Below, piece by piece: positions 17,422-24,664 of a stretch of DNA of 64,000 bases. The notes under the pieces are model-generated. The model saw only the letters and a program-made list of their open reading frames with translations. It did no database searches and had not been told where the DNA came from. The position numbers and the translations under genes are program-made. The stretch covers positions 62,001-126,000 of the forward strand of contig CAJWML010000001.1 of the NCBI GenBank assembly GCA_913043285.1, written 5' to 3'. Position 1 is the first letter of the stretch, and each line of letters starts with the position of its first letter. This stretch comes from CAKZNE01 sp002695025. Its GTDB lineage: Bacteria > Bacteroidota > Bacteroidia > Flavobacteriales > Schleiferiaceae.

Positions 17422-17925
17422 TTACTTATGGTCATTAAGGGCTTGTTGCGGTTTTTCATTCTTTGCTTTTTTAAAGTCCTCCAGCGGAAATGCCCAGGGC
17501 ACTCCCAAATCATCTTCCCAGTCGTCATAAAGTCCCATACCCACATTAGGCTTTATTATAATGTGCCGCAGATCATCCGAGTTTCTGGCCAGTCGTAGTT
17601 TTTGGCCGCTTTCAGCAACCAGGAAGTATAAATTGTAAGTGGGTCCAAGATCATTGATTCCAGCCTCTACTTGTAAGGTCGGGTTTCCGCTTGCATCCCT
17701 CCCAAAACTACCCGTGAGCCCAATTGTGTTTTTTGGAGTGTCTCCGGGTAATTGAATCTTAAACGGTTCTCCACCAGAATCCAATACCGTAACAGCATAG
17801 AAGTGGTGTTTTGTGGATTCAATCAAGACTTGCTTTCCATTTCTATCCGCCCAAAGCCCGCACCAGGCCTTTGGAATTGACTTTCGATTCTTAGTTAAAC
17901 TGAACAGGTCCAATATTGATTTCAT
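17422..17925 (-). CDS. Hypothetical protein, cassette-like
   Basis: A 167-residue protein with no recognised family and no signal peptide or membrane helix. It is mostly beta-rich and polar, with a central glycine- and aspartate-rich part (SFGRDASGNPT) and a C-terminal acidic patch (GLYDDWEDDLG). ATG at 17925 is preferred because the longer frame starts in non-coding-like sequence. The gene is enclosed by two near-identical 20-base direct repeats (17401-17420 and 17939-17958), leaving almost no other DNA in the unit. Function unknown. Confidence 0.6.
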   Translation of the reverse strand: MKSILDLFSLTKNRKSIPKAWCGLWADRNGKQVLIESTKHHFYAVTVLDSGGEPFKIQLPGDTPKNTIGLTGSFGRDASGNPTLQVEAGINDLGPTYNLYFLVAESGQKLRLARNSDDLRHIIIKPNVGMGLYDDWEDDLGVPWAFPLEDFKKAKNEKPQQALNDHK

Positions 17926-18288
17926 TTGTATGTGCATGCCAACGGTCAGGTATAAGCAGGACTTCGGAGCCATTCACTCCTTATCCACACCAAGCTTGAT
18001 GGACTGCAAAATACTCGATTCTACCGACCCAGCTCGTAACACACGTATGCAAGTTTAGACACCTACCCTTTTCCGTTTTGCCCGTTTGGAGATTTTCGTG
18101 AAATTTGTTGTCATGAGGATGACCGTAATGTTATAATGTCCTTTTCAGGCTTAATTCTTAAGCCATGGTGCTTTATCTATACAAAGCGCCCGTTTCTACA
18201 TATTCATTCATTTTAATAATCATTGTAAACCAGCTCTACAGGTCAGCAGGCATTGTTGCTGTACGTATTGGTTTTTAACCGAAAAATT
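17926..18288. other. Intergenic region between divergent genes
   Basis: About 363 bases between a minus-strand hypothetical gene and the plus-strand PhyH-like gene. It contains the right copy of the 20-base direct repeat (17939-17958) and a palindrome CTTAATTCTTAAG near 18150. No complete Bacteroidota promoter pair is convincing. No RNA gene is recognised. Confidence 0.5.
17939..17958. repeat. Direct repeat, right copy
   Basis: CCAACGGTCAGGTATAAGCA is the partner of 17401-17420, in the same orientation and 538 bases away. It lies 14 bases upstream of the hypothetical gene's start. Confidence 0.5.
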
Positions 18289-19068
18289 ATGCCCGTTATA
18301 CTCAGTAAAAAGGAAATAGAACAGTTTATTCATAAGGGTTTTGTACGCATTGATCATGCATTTTCACAGGAAATTGCGGATGCAGTTCTGAACATTCTGT
18401 GGAATGACTTGCCCTGTGACAGGTCAGACCCTTCCACCTGGACAGATCCGGTTATTCGTTTGGGCATGTACACCCAAGCGCCCTTTATGGATTCTCTCAA
18501 CACCAAAAAGCTGTATTCAGCTTTTAACCAGTTAATTGGTGAGGATAAATGGATCCCTTGCCGCAGTGTAGGCACATTCCCGGTAAGGTTTCCGTGTGAT
18601 AAGCAACCCCATGATACGGGCAAGCACGTAGATGTAAGCTTCCCCGGAAAAGATCCTGCTAATTATTTTGAATGGCGCGCCAATATCCGATCAAAGGGGC
18701 GGGCCTTATTGATGCTGGCCTTGTATTCCGATGTCAGCGAAAATGATGCTCCAACCGTCATTTATGAAGGTTCTCATATAGATGTAGCTCGGTTATTAGT
18801 CCAGGCAGGTGATGAAGGCCTTTCCTTTATGGAGCTTGCGGGCAAGTTAGATGAGTTACCCCAAAGAAAGCAAGTGTATGCCACCGGTAAGGCCGGTACT
18901 GTTTACCTATGCCATCCCTTTTTGGTTCACTCCGCTCAGCCTCACAGAGGCCTAACTCCTAAATTTATGGCACAGCCGCCTCTATTGTTAAGGGGTGAAT
19001 TGACTATTTCCGGCTCTGAAACCGGTTACACTCCGGTTGAAACGGCTATCCGCCTGGGAATAGATTAA
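18289..19068 (+). CDS. Phytanoyl-CoA dioxygenase (PhyH) family protein
   Basis: A 259-residue double-stranded beta-helix protein that resembles Fe(II)/2-oxoglutarate dioxygenases of the PhyH family. The proximal HxD is visible in GKHVDVSF (His113, Asp115), and the distal His and 2-oxoglutarate-binding Arg fit HPFLVHSAQPHRG (His209 or His214, Arg220). Such enzymes hydroxylate small molecules or lipids; the substrate is unknown. ATG at 18289 is used; an earlier in-frame start would add 12 residues. It is the only plus-strand gene in a stretch of minus-strand accessory genes and is followed by a strong terminator. Confidence 0.8.
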   Translation: MPVILSKKEIEQFIHKGFVRIDHAFSQEIADAVLNILWNDLPCDRSDPSTWTDPVIRLGMYTQAPFMDSLNTKKLYSAFNQLIGEDKWIPCRSVGTFPVRFPCDKQPHDTGKHVDVSFPGKDPANYFEWRANIRSKGRALLMLALYSDVSENDAPTVIYEGSHIDVARLLVQAGDEGLSFMELAGKLDELPQRKQVYATGKAGTVYLCHPFLVHSAQPHRGLTPKFMAQPPLLLRGELTISGSETGYTPVETAIRLGID

Positions 19069-19087
19069 CCCTAAAAAGGTCACTATT

Positions 19088-19120
19088 GAAAGAGGTTGTT
19101 TATAGCAGCCTCTTTCTTTT
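19088..19120 (+). terminator. Rho-independent terminator after the PhyH-like gene
   Basis: A 10-pair stem (AAAGAGGTTG / CAGCCTCTTT, one G-T pair) with a 7-base loop is followed by TCTTTTCTTTT-like T-rich sequence. It lies 20 bases after the stop codon at 19068. Confidence 0.8.
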
Positions 19121-19169
19121 CAGGGCTGTTGGGTGAGAATGAGCTTTTCAGCAGAGCGCCCGCTACCGC

Positions 19170-19220
19170 CTCCTATTTTGCAGGATAAGCAAGCGTGCAA
19201 GACGCTACGCTTAGGAGGGG
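19170..19220. repeat. Palindromic repeat, family 2, copy 1
   Basis: CCTCCTA and TAGGAGG form the ends, and an inner imperfect stem pairs TAAGCAAGCGT with ACGCTACGCTTA. The motif AAGCGT...ACGCTACGCTTAGGAGG recurs at 22787-22816 (AAGCGTAGCCACACGCTATG, then CTAAGGAGGA). It resembles a small palindromic dispersed element. Confidence 0.55.
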
Positions 19221-19268
19221 TGGGGAAAGATATTCTAGCGTAGTTTACAACTACGCCCAGGTGGGGCT

Positions 19269-19320
19269 TTTTAGTTTAACAGTAGCAGCACAAGCGTGGG
19301 TACCAGTGCCAGGTAGAGCC
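19269..19320 (+). repeat. Dispersed repeat, family 1, copy A
   Basis: TTTAGTTTAACAGTAGCAGC and the following CACAAGCGTGGGTACCAGTG align with copies B (21429) and C (23178) in the same orientation. It lies 3' of the WG-repeat gene (minus strand). Confidence 0.65.
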
Positions 19321-19435
19321 AGACCAGCCCTACCTTTCGTTTGCCTTCAACCCGCGCCATTTAAGAGCCCTAAACTTTACATTTAGCACTCCCTCACCCT
19401 AAACTATATGCTCTCTAACCTTACCTTATTTTCTT

Positions 19436-21247
19436 TCACTCCCTGCAATCAAACACCTCCCACTCATCCCCAAGTCTTAGCTCCATGGCTTGGGTGTGGT
19501 AGCCATGGAGGGCATTAGTGTCCTTGATTTGGCCGGTGCGGTATTCCTGATATTTTGTTTCCGCGAGTTGGGTGCCGTTCACATGGTAGAGACCAAAAAG
19601 GCTGTCGCGGCTCACAATAATGCACTTCTCACGTCCCCGCTCTATACGGTCATATTCTACCGGGATGATGACCTTTCCATTTTCATCGAGAAGTCCGGTG
19701 CTGCCGTTGAGCCACACCTGGTGCTGGTCGTGCAACGGATGGCGGTACACTGAAATGTTGTTATAGATAATGGGCACCGTAAGTTCATCAGCAAAGGTTA
19801 CCACCCCTTGTTTACCGTCTTCAATGGCAATCACATAAGGATGCTCCATCCACGGGGAACGGTAATTCACAGCCCGCAGCGAGTCGAACCGGGGAGTGAC
19901 CACCTGCTTTCCGTCCAGTTCGATAACGCCCCATTTATCCTGCTTCTTAACCAGATAGTAGTGGTACTCAAAATGATACTTCTTCCACTTTGGGCGCGGA
20001 ACGATGTAGTCGTAATCCAATTGCTTCAGTATGTTGCCATCACCATCCAAAAGGAAAAACTCTTCGCCCTTTTTCCCTACCACCTGCCGTACGCGCGGAG
20101 GATTTCCAGTGAATTGCTCGCTGAGCCAATCATACGCAATGGGAATCAGCTCCTTGTTGCCATGATCTACATATCCATATTTTCCATCCCGCTTCACCAG
20201 GAAAGTCTGCTCGTCCAGTACCTCAACTTCCGTGTAGCCTGGCAGAAAGACCATTTTTCCGTCCCATTTTGCCAACCCCCAAAGGCCGCTTCGTGAAAAG
20301 TGCCAGAAACCTTCATTGCCGAGCTCCTCATAGTAAATGGTATCGTAACGCTCCGGCAGAACAGGTTTTAAATTGCCATCCACCAACTTCCATTGGCCGT
20401 CCCGGACAAAGAGGAGAAACTGCTTCCCGTTCTTCCTTTCAAAAGTGACATAGGCCAGAACAATGGTATCTTCTGAGAGTTCCTTTACAATTTTTCCCGC
20501 GTCATCAATCAGTCCCGATTTCCCGTCCTTTACAATCAACCCATAGCCTTTCTGGGAAAAGTAATATTCCACGTAGTCATAGATGGGCGGGAGCTTTTCT
20601 TCGCCTTTGGGATTGATCAACCCGAATTTCCCATCGTGGTAAGAGCGGTACCAGCAGCAATCCTTATGATCAGAGAAAATGGAATGACTCACGCAGTCGA
20701 TATCGTCATAGCTTGCGGTTAGCACCACGTCCGAGCCCTGCGTACGCAGACCTACCGAGCCGGTTTGCCGGTCTGAAAAGCGCACCAGCCTTAAATCACC
20801 GCCCTGCTCGTAGAGCAGTTTTGAATTTCCGTCCGTTAGCTCCAGGTAAGGCTTTTCCGGCTCAGAGTTATAAACAGGATGAACGCTTACCGTCAGCGAC
20901 TGGTCCAACGAAGTTCTGAAGCCGAAGAGATAATTGTAAGTACCGTTTTGCTCTTTCCACACTTCTGAAAAGCAGCAGGCAAGGACTTCTCCCTCCTGGT
21001 TATAAACCTCCATAATGCCACTTCTTTCAGCGAAGAAAATTTCAGGAAATGCAACTTCCGGGCCTTCATAGATATGCCTGCTCAGCGGGGTGATATTATC
21101 GAAACGGGGAGGCAGGATCACTTTCTCCTTCACCGTGTCTTTGGTGCCCCACCGTTTGATGTCATAGTCATAAAAAGGGACTACGTTTTGGCCCGCCACG
21201 GTTTGGGTAATGAAGATCAAGAAGAGGAGCAGCAACCTTAGTATCAT
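19436..21247 (-). CDS. WG-repeat protein, exported
   Basis: A 603-residue protein with a signal peptide (MILRLLLLFLIFITQTVAGQ). The mature part is built of WG-type repeats: units with the pattern aromatic-G-L/V-hydrophobic-D/N-G, for example GKFGLINPKGEEKLPPIYD, GYGLIVKDGKSGLIDDAGK, GKYGYVDHGNKELIPIAYD and DKWGVIELDGKQVVTPRFD. At least eight units can be counted. WG domains are beta repeats found in bacterial surface proteins of unknown function. ATG at 21247 is chosen because it starts a clean signal peptide. It is bracketed by family 1 repeats A and B. Confidence 0.85.
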   Translation of the reverse strand: MILRLLLLFLIFITQTVAGQNVVPFYDYDIKRWGTKDTVKEKVILPPRFDNITPLSRHIYEGPEVAFPEIFFAERSGIMEVYNQEGEVLACCFSEVWKEQNGTYNYLFGFRTSLDQSLTVSVHPVYNSEPEKPYLELTDGNSKLLYEQGGDLRLVRFSDRQTGSVGLRTQGSDVVLTASYDDIDCVSHSIFSDHKDCCWYRSYHDGKFGLINPKGEEKLPPIYDYVEYYFSQKGYGLIVKDGKSGLIDDAGKIVKELSEDTIVLAYVTFERKNGKQFLLFVRDGQWKLVDGNLKPVLPERYDTIYYEELGNEGFWHFSRSGLWGLAKWDGKMVFLPGYTEVEVLDEQTFLVKRDGKYGYVDHGNKELIPIAYDWLSEQFTGNPPRVRQVVGKKGEEFFLLDGDGNILKQLDYDYIVPRPKWKKYHFEYHYYLVKKQDKWGVIELDGKQVVTPRFDSLRAVNYRSPWMEHPYVIAIEDGKQGVVTFADELTVPIIYNNISVYRHPLHDQHQVWLNGSTGLLDENGKVIIPVEYDRIERGREKCIIVSRDSLFGLYHVNGTQLAETKYQEYRTGQIKDTNALHGYHTQAMELRLGDEWEVFDCRE

Positions 21248-21428
21248 AATAAACAGTGAATTATAGTTTATCAAAGAAGTTGGCCTATTTACGTCTATCA
21301 AGGTAGCTAAAGAATCCGGATGTTCACTCCAGCGGTATAACTCTGTTTAGGAAAAAACCTGACTTTCTTATTGCCTCCAGGTTTTCCATTGCCTTAATTA
21401 AATGAGCTTTGCACAACGGATAGCGTCT

Positions 21429-21484
21429 GTTTAGTTTAACAGAGTAGCGGCACAGACATGGGTGCTTGCACCAGCGAGAGGGCT
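21429..21484 (+). repeat. Dispersed repeat, family 1, copy B
   Basis: TTTAGTTTAACAGAGTAGCG then GCACAGACATGGGTGCTTGC and ACCAGCGAG. It lies between the WG gene and the thioredoxin-like gene, 9 bases from the latter's stop codon, in the same orientation as copies A and C. Confidence 0.7.
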
Positions 21485-21493
21485 GCTGGATTT

Positions 21494-22687
21494 TCACATT
21501 TTATTTAGTAATGCCTCAAGCTCTTTGGTGCTTTTGTTTTCCTTCTTAGCAGCTTCTATTGCCAATTTGGCTATGTATTTTGCTTCTTCCTCATTGCCAT
21601 TTTTATATAAAAGATGAGCATAGGTGTCCAAATAAGCGTAAGTTGGTTCCTGGGCGGTCACTTCTTTCATCCATTCAATACAATTTTTAATGACATCCTG
21701 GTCATCACATCTTTCATAAACCTGCCAACTGAAATGGTTGATGTTACCATTGTCAAACTCACCTTTGTCTTTTAACCTTCTATTGATTTCAAAAACTTCA
21801 TCCCATTTATTTTGAGCTTTCAAATAACTCTTTTCGTATCCTGGTAAAAGGTCGTTAACCCATTCATCGCTCAAAGCCTTTTTTGTGAATGCAACTGCTT
21901 CATCATATTTTTCCTGATCCAATTCGGATATAGCAACATTGAATTTTGCAGAAGTAAGGAAGTAGAATAAAATTTCAACATCCTTTTCTCCATAAAGGTC
22001 TATGTATTTTTGTTTGTTCTTTAATACCCTATCAGTGATAGATACTGGTGCATCCTGACCAAAATATATTAAAGTGGAAAAGTATTCTTCAGAAAATTTG
22101 TCTTGTGTATTATTTAGGTAGTCGCTTAATTCATAATTATTGATTTTTGTATTTGTACGATTGACGTAATCTACATAAAACTTTGGATACTTTTCAATAT
22201 TGATTTTATTCGAATATCCTTTCAGTAATTTGTTCTCCTTATCTAAAGCAACACTCTCGTCAGCAAATTCGATCACGTTTTTTTGTAATGACAAAGAATC
22301 TTGACCTGGAAATCCATATTTTCGGTTAAGTACAAACCCTTCCTTATTCAGAATAATTCCCGTTGGGTAACTACTTACATGATGTTTTTTAGATAAATGG
22401 AAAATAGTATCTTTTTCAGCATCATATTTTAACATAACAAAATCTTTGCCCAGAATATTTTTTATTGAATCATTTTGAAAAACCAACTTGTCCAATTCCT
22501 TGCAAGGAACACACCAGGTTGTATAAAAATCAATAAACAATAATTTATCTTCTTTGGAAGCTAACTTTAATGCTTTGTCATAATCTTGGTCTATAATTAT
22601 TAGTTCCTTTGATCTATCAACAGTTTGACTGTTTTCCTTGCACCCAACAATTAGTAAGGCAATTATTACCAACTTGATATATTTCAT
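21494..22687 (-). CDS. Thioredoxin-fold lipoprotein
   Basis: A 397-residue protein with a lipoprotein signal (LLIVGC, Cys16) and a thioredoxin-like domain at residues about 30-145: the redox site is WCVPC (Cys59, Cys62) and the cis-Pro loop SSYPTG follows. The remaining 250 residues are helical and TPR-like (YDEAVAFTKKALSD, THAHLLYKNGNEEEAKYIAK-type repeats). It probably reduces or exchanges disulfides in the envelope. The gene is AT-rich relative to the window and lies between family 1 repeats B and C. Confidence 0.85.
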   Translation of the reverse strand: MKYIKLVIIALLIVGCKENSQTVDRSKELIIIDQDYDKALKLASKEDKLLFIDFYTTWCVPCKELDKLVFQNDSIKNILGKDFVMLKYDAEKDTIFHLSKKHHVSSYPTGIILNKEGFVLNRKYGFPGQDSLSLQKNVIEFADESVALDKENKLLKGYSNKINIEKYPKFYVDYVNRTNTKINNYELSDYLNNTQDKFSEEYFSTLIYFGQDAPVSITDRVLKNKQKYIDLYGEKDVEILFYFLTSAKFNVAISELDQEKYDEAVAFTKKALSDEWVNDLLPGYEKSYLKAQNKWDEVFEINRRLKDKGEFDNGNINHFSWQVYERCDDQDVIKNCIEWMKEVTAQEPTYAYLDTYAHLLYKNGNEEEAKYIAKLAIEAAKKENKSTKELEALLNKM

Positions 22688-22732
22688 TTTTTCAGTTTTA
22701 AAAGTTTTTCATTATTCCTAAAGAGCAGCAAT

Positions 22733-22751
22733 AATCGTTTATCTAACGATT
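22733..22751. repeat. Palindrome upstream of the thioredoxin-like gene
   Basis: AATCGTT and AACGATT form perfect 7-base arms around a 5-base centre. On the minus strand the centre reads GTTAGAT, which equals the 7-base core of class 1 integron attC sites, but there is only this short match. It could be an operator or part of a recombination site. Confidence 0.45.
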
Positions 22752-22786
22752 GTATTAGTACAGGACCCTATATACTCCCTATAACC

Positions 22787-22816
22787 AAGCGTAGCCACAC
22801 GCTATGCTAAGGAGGA
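22787..22816. repeat. Palindromic repeat, family 2, copy 2
   Basis: AAGCGTAGCCACACGCTATG followed by CTAAGGAGGA; GCGTAGC and GCTATGC pair around CACAC. Similar to 19190-19220. Confidence 0.5.
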
Positions 22817-22832
22817 ATATATTCAATAATTG

Positions 22833-22867
22833 CCCCATTGCTGACGCAAGCGTCACGCTGGTGTCCT
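22833..22867 (-). repeat. Dispersed repeat, family 1-like, inverted copy D
   Basis: GCTGACGCAAGCGTCACGCT resembles the reverse complement of copy C (GCTGGCGCAAGCATCCATGC). It is the only copy in the opposite orientation and is shorter, so it may be a remnant. Confidence 0.4.
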
Positions 22868-23177
22868 TCCTTCAAATATCATACATTAAATCAATTTCCG
22901 AAACGGATTGATCTTCACTTATGTAATTCCGGGCGCTGCTATATTTCCAATGTTCTGGTTGAATTGCCAATCCGCTTAACACCAGTTTGTTATGTATGCA
23001 ATCCAGCTTTTGCCGGCACACCGGAGCGGTCCATATTTCAATGGGTTTATTATGGTGTTGCCGAAATTGGAATTGGGTAATATTACTATGGGCTATACCA
23101 GCTTTTTCAAACTTTCTTCCTTAGTATGAAACTTGTATTACGGTTCACGCCTAAAGGCAAGGGAATGGTACGAGCCT

Positions 23178-23228
23178 GTTTAATCAGTAGTGGCACAAGC
23201 ATGGATGCTTGCGCCAGCGAGGGGCGGC
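23178..23228 (+). repeat. Dispersed repeat, family 1, copy C
   Basis: GTTTAATCAGTAGTGGCACA then AGCATGGATGCTTGCGCCAG and CGAGG. CAAGCAT and ATGCTTG form a hairpin stem around GG. It lies 3' of the HNH gene. Confidence 0.65.
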
Positions 23229-23309
23229 TTCGTCCGTGGTTTTGTAAAGAACCTAAATCTTCATCGTCAACCGCGTCTCTGTCTACGGAAGACGAAATGG
23301 CCGCATTAG

Positions 23310-23331
23310 CTTTAGGTTTTGTTGGCCAACA
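23310..23331. repeat. Direct repeat, left copy, at the 3' side of the HNH gene
   Basis: CTTTAGGTT-TTGTTGGCCAACA; aligned with 24034-24052 it differs only by three extra bases. Contains the palindrome GTTGGCCAAC. Confidence 0.55.
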
Positions 23332-23336
23332 GCCTT

Positions 23337-24026
23337 TTATTCTTTCAATTTTGTTTTACAATTTTTGACTTGGTCCATTGTGATATCACCTTTGGTAATT
23401 TTCGAATGACAAGTTGGGCATAGCATTAGTAAATTGTCTTTCGAGTTGTTTTCCAGGTTCTCATCGATATGATGAATTTGAAAATGGTCAACATCTAGAC
23501 TTTCACAGAAAGGGCAAGTTGAGTTGATTTCTTTTTGTAATAGAGCCTTGGTCTTGTATGGAATAGTTTTCCTGTTGGATCTTTTCTTTCTTATCAACTT
23601 GTTGTTGTCGAACGAATACTTGTTGAATTCGGCACATTCTGAAAAATGTCCAGTTTTATGGATTTTGTTTTTTTCCTGTTTGTAATATTTATCATAGCTA
23701 CCGTGGGTACATGCATGTCCAGACATTAATGCATGCCAGCCCCCAAAAAGATTCACTTCAGGACAAGCATGAGAAAAATAGTAATGATCATTTCCACGAA
23801 TAATTGAAGGAGGTTCACCTTGAACGGTGATTTCCTTTTCTTCATAGTCGTCAGGTAGTGTTCCATCTTTTTGCAAAGCTTGAAGCATATTCAAACTGGG
23901 GTCATACTTTGAATATTCTGAAAACAAGTAGATTGTCCAAGCTCTTCTGCCGCAGTAGTTTAAAATCGGGCACCTAAGGGGTAGATTTCTTTCAGAGCTT
24001 TTTTTGTAATATTCATCTTCTTGCAT
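23337..24026 (-). CDS. HNH endonuclease with a Cys/His-rich N-terminal region
   Basis: A 229-residue protein. The C-terminal domain is a zinc-finger HNH nuclease: CPFC (Cys171, Cys174), catalytic HHIDEN (His185/His186), NNSKDNLLMLCPTCH (Cys203, Cys206, His207). The N-terminal 150 residues are unrelated to known restriction domains that can be recognised here but contain many possible metal ligands: CPILNYCGRR (Cys19, Cys25), HAC (86-88), GHACTHG (104-108), and a basic linker (KLIRKKRSNRK). It is presumably a DNA nuclease, perhaps a defence or mobile-element protein. Direct repeats enclose the gene (23310-23331 and 24034-24052). It stands alone, with no methylase beside it. Confidence 0.8.
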   Translation of the reverse strand: MQEDEYYKKSSERNLPLRCPILNYCGRRAWTIYLFSEYSKYDPSLNMLQALQKDGTLPDDYEEKEITVQGEPPSIIRGNDHYYFSHACPEVNLFGGWHALMSGHACTHGSYDKYYKQEKNKIHKTGHFSECAEFNKYSFDNNKLIRKKRSNRKTIPYKTKALLQKEINSTCPFCESLDVDHFQIHHIDENLENNSKDNLLMLCPTCHSKITKGDITMDQVKNCKTKLKE

Positions 24027-24033
24027 GTCGGTT

Positions 24034-24052
24034 CTTTAGGTTGTTGCCAACA
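24034..24052. repeat. Direct repeat, right copy, at the 5' side of the HNH gene
   Basis: CTTTAGGTTGTTGCCAACA lies 7 bases upstream of the HNH start and repeats 23310-23331. With one further base it forms the palindrome TTGTTG-C-CAACAA. Confidence 0.55.
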
Positions 24053-24078
24053 ATAAATATCACACAATGTATGATATC

Positions 24079-24278
24079 TTATTGTAGCGTAACGAAATTT
24101 AAGTTACTGTTTGGCAAGGTCTTATTATCAATAATGTAATCCAAAGAGTTTTTAAGATTCTCCAAACTGCCTTGGCTAATATGTGTATGAGGCCATTCCC
24201 TTCAGAGTCTTTAAGTTCATTTTTCAAACCCTTACCTCCCGCATAATTTCGCGAAAAATCCTGTACGGAAGGCTCCAT
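24079..24278 (-). pseudogene. Frameshifted remnant of a small gene
   Basis: On the minus strand a frame begins at ATG 24278 (MEPSVQDFSRNYAGGKG, then LKNELKDSEG) and a second, differently phased frame continues from about 24200 (WPHTHISQGSLENLKNSL, then DYIIDNKTLPNSN) to a TAA at 24079-24081. Both halves have protein-like composition, and the two are out of frame by one base around GGGAA near 24195-24205. Without the shift the first frame runs on as a hydrophobic, unconvincing tail. Coding-like sequence also continues upstream of the ATG to about 24317, so the original start may be lost. Product unknown. Confidence 0.4.
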
Positions 24279-24346
24279 ACTTTTTAAGCGGACGCTTTCA
24301 GGCGGTAAAATGTAGATTTTATAGGGCGGTAGCTACACCATTGGGT

Positions 24347-24565
24347 TTAATCCCTGGTCAGTTTAAGATGGCCGCAAACGGCTTCCAACAATTCACCGGG
24401 CTCGGCATCTATGGCCAGGGCAATAAGGTAAAGCTCATCGGCCCGGAGCTGGGTGGACTCATTGGAAGTCAGCTGGCTGATCCGCGATTTGCTCAGGCCG
24501 GTGCGTCTGGCTACTTCGGCCTTATTGATGGATTTCTTAGCCAGGTAAAGTCCTAAAGGGGTCAT
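24347..24565 (-). CDS. Xre-family helix-turn-helix regulator
   Basis: A 72-residue protein that is essentially one helix-turn-helix domain of the Cro/C1 (Xre) type: SINKAEVARRTGLSKSRISQLTS (about residues 12-34) followed by RADELYLIALAIDAEPGELLEAV. It lies divergent from a 100-residue unknown gene, with two direct copies of a TATAGAC-type site between them. It probably represses both promoters, as regulators of small toxin-antitoxin or phage-like modules do. Confidence 0.85.
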   Translation of the reverse strand: MTPLGLYLAKKSINKAEVARRTGLSKSRISQLTSNESTQLRADELYLIALAIDAEPGELLEAVCGHLKLTRD

Positions 24566-24590
24566 ACAGAGTTGAATTTCAATACATAAA

Positions 24591-24616
24591 TATAGACCGT
24601 CTATACTTCCGTATTA
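24591..24616. promoter_or_regulatory. Operator copy 1 (perfect palindrome) upstream of xre
   Basis: TATAGACCGTCTATA (24591-24605) is a perfect palindrome with 7-base arms; CGTATTA follows at 24610. It lies 25 bases upstream of the xre start and overlaps a possible TATATTTA -7 box on the minus strand. The same layout recurs 74 bases to the right. Confidence 0.7.
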
Positions 24617-24633
24617 AATTATAGGACAAATGT

Positions 24634-24664
24634 TTTGTAAATAGGTCTAGCATCTTTACTTTCG
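24634..24664 (+). promoter_or_regulatory. Bacteroidota-type promoter for the 24703 gene
   Basis: TTTG at 24634-24637, a 19-base spacer, then TACTTTCG at 24657-24664 (7 of 8 matches to TAnnTTTG). The implied transcription start is near 24670, inside operator copy 2, so a bound repressor would block it. Confidence 0.65.

Larger units (their letters stand above)
19069..19435. other. Intergenic region with palindromic repeats
   Basis: About 367 bases between two convergent genes. It holds the terminator, a palindromic repeat of family 2 (19170-19220) and a copy of family 1 (19269-19320). A 63-residue plus-strand frame across these repeats has repeat-like composition and is not accepted as a gene. 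Confidence 0.6.
22688..23336. other. Long intergenic region rich in palindromic repeats
   Basis: About 650 bases with no supported gene. It holds the palindrome 22733-22751, family 2 copy 2 (22787-22816), an inverted family 1-like copy D (22833-22867), family 1 copy C (23178-23228), and the left direct repeat of the HNH gene (23310-23331). An 80-residue frame at 22838-23080 and another at 23126-23368 run across the repeats and are not believed. Confidence 0.6.
24027..24346. other. Intergenic region between HNH and Xre genes
   Basis: About 320 bases. It holds the right direct repeat of the HNH gene and a frameshifted coding remnant (24079-24278). No intact gene or RNA gene is recognised. Confidence 0.6.

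Noticed and set aside
17313..17546. 77-residue minus-strand frame near the hypothetical gene
   Set aside because: It overlaps the better 167-residue gene in another frame and crosses the imperfect palindrome.
19195..19386. 63-residue plus-strand frame
   Set aside because: It runs across the palindromic repeats, has repeat-like composition and no recognisable start region.
22984..23008. attC-like motif GCTTAACACC...GTTATGT
   Set aside because: The two boxes are only about 13 bases apart, far too close for a known attC site, and GTTATGT does not fit GTTRRRY. It is too short to claim by itself.
22838..23080. 80-residue plus-strand frame
   Set aside because: It overlaps repeat copy D and has odd composition (many Cys, Pro); there is no promoter or family match.
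24341..24556. 71-residue plus-strand frame
   Set aside because: It is antisense to the Xre gene, which has a clear helix-turn-helix and a promoter region.
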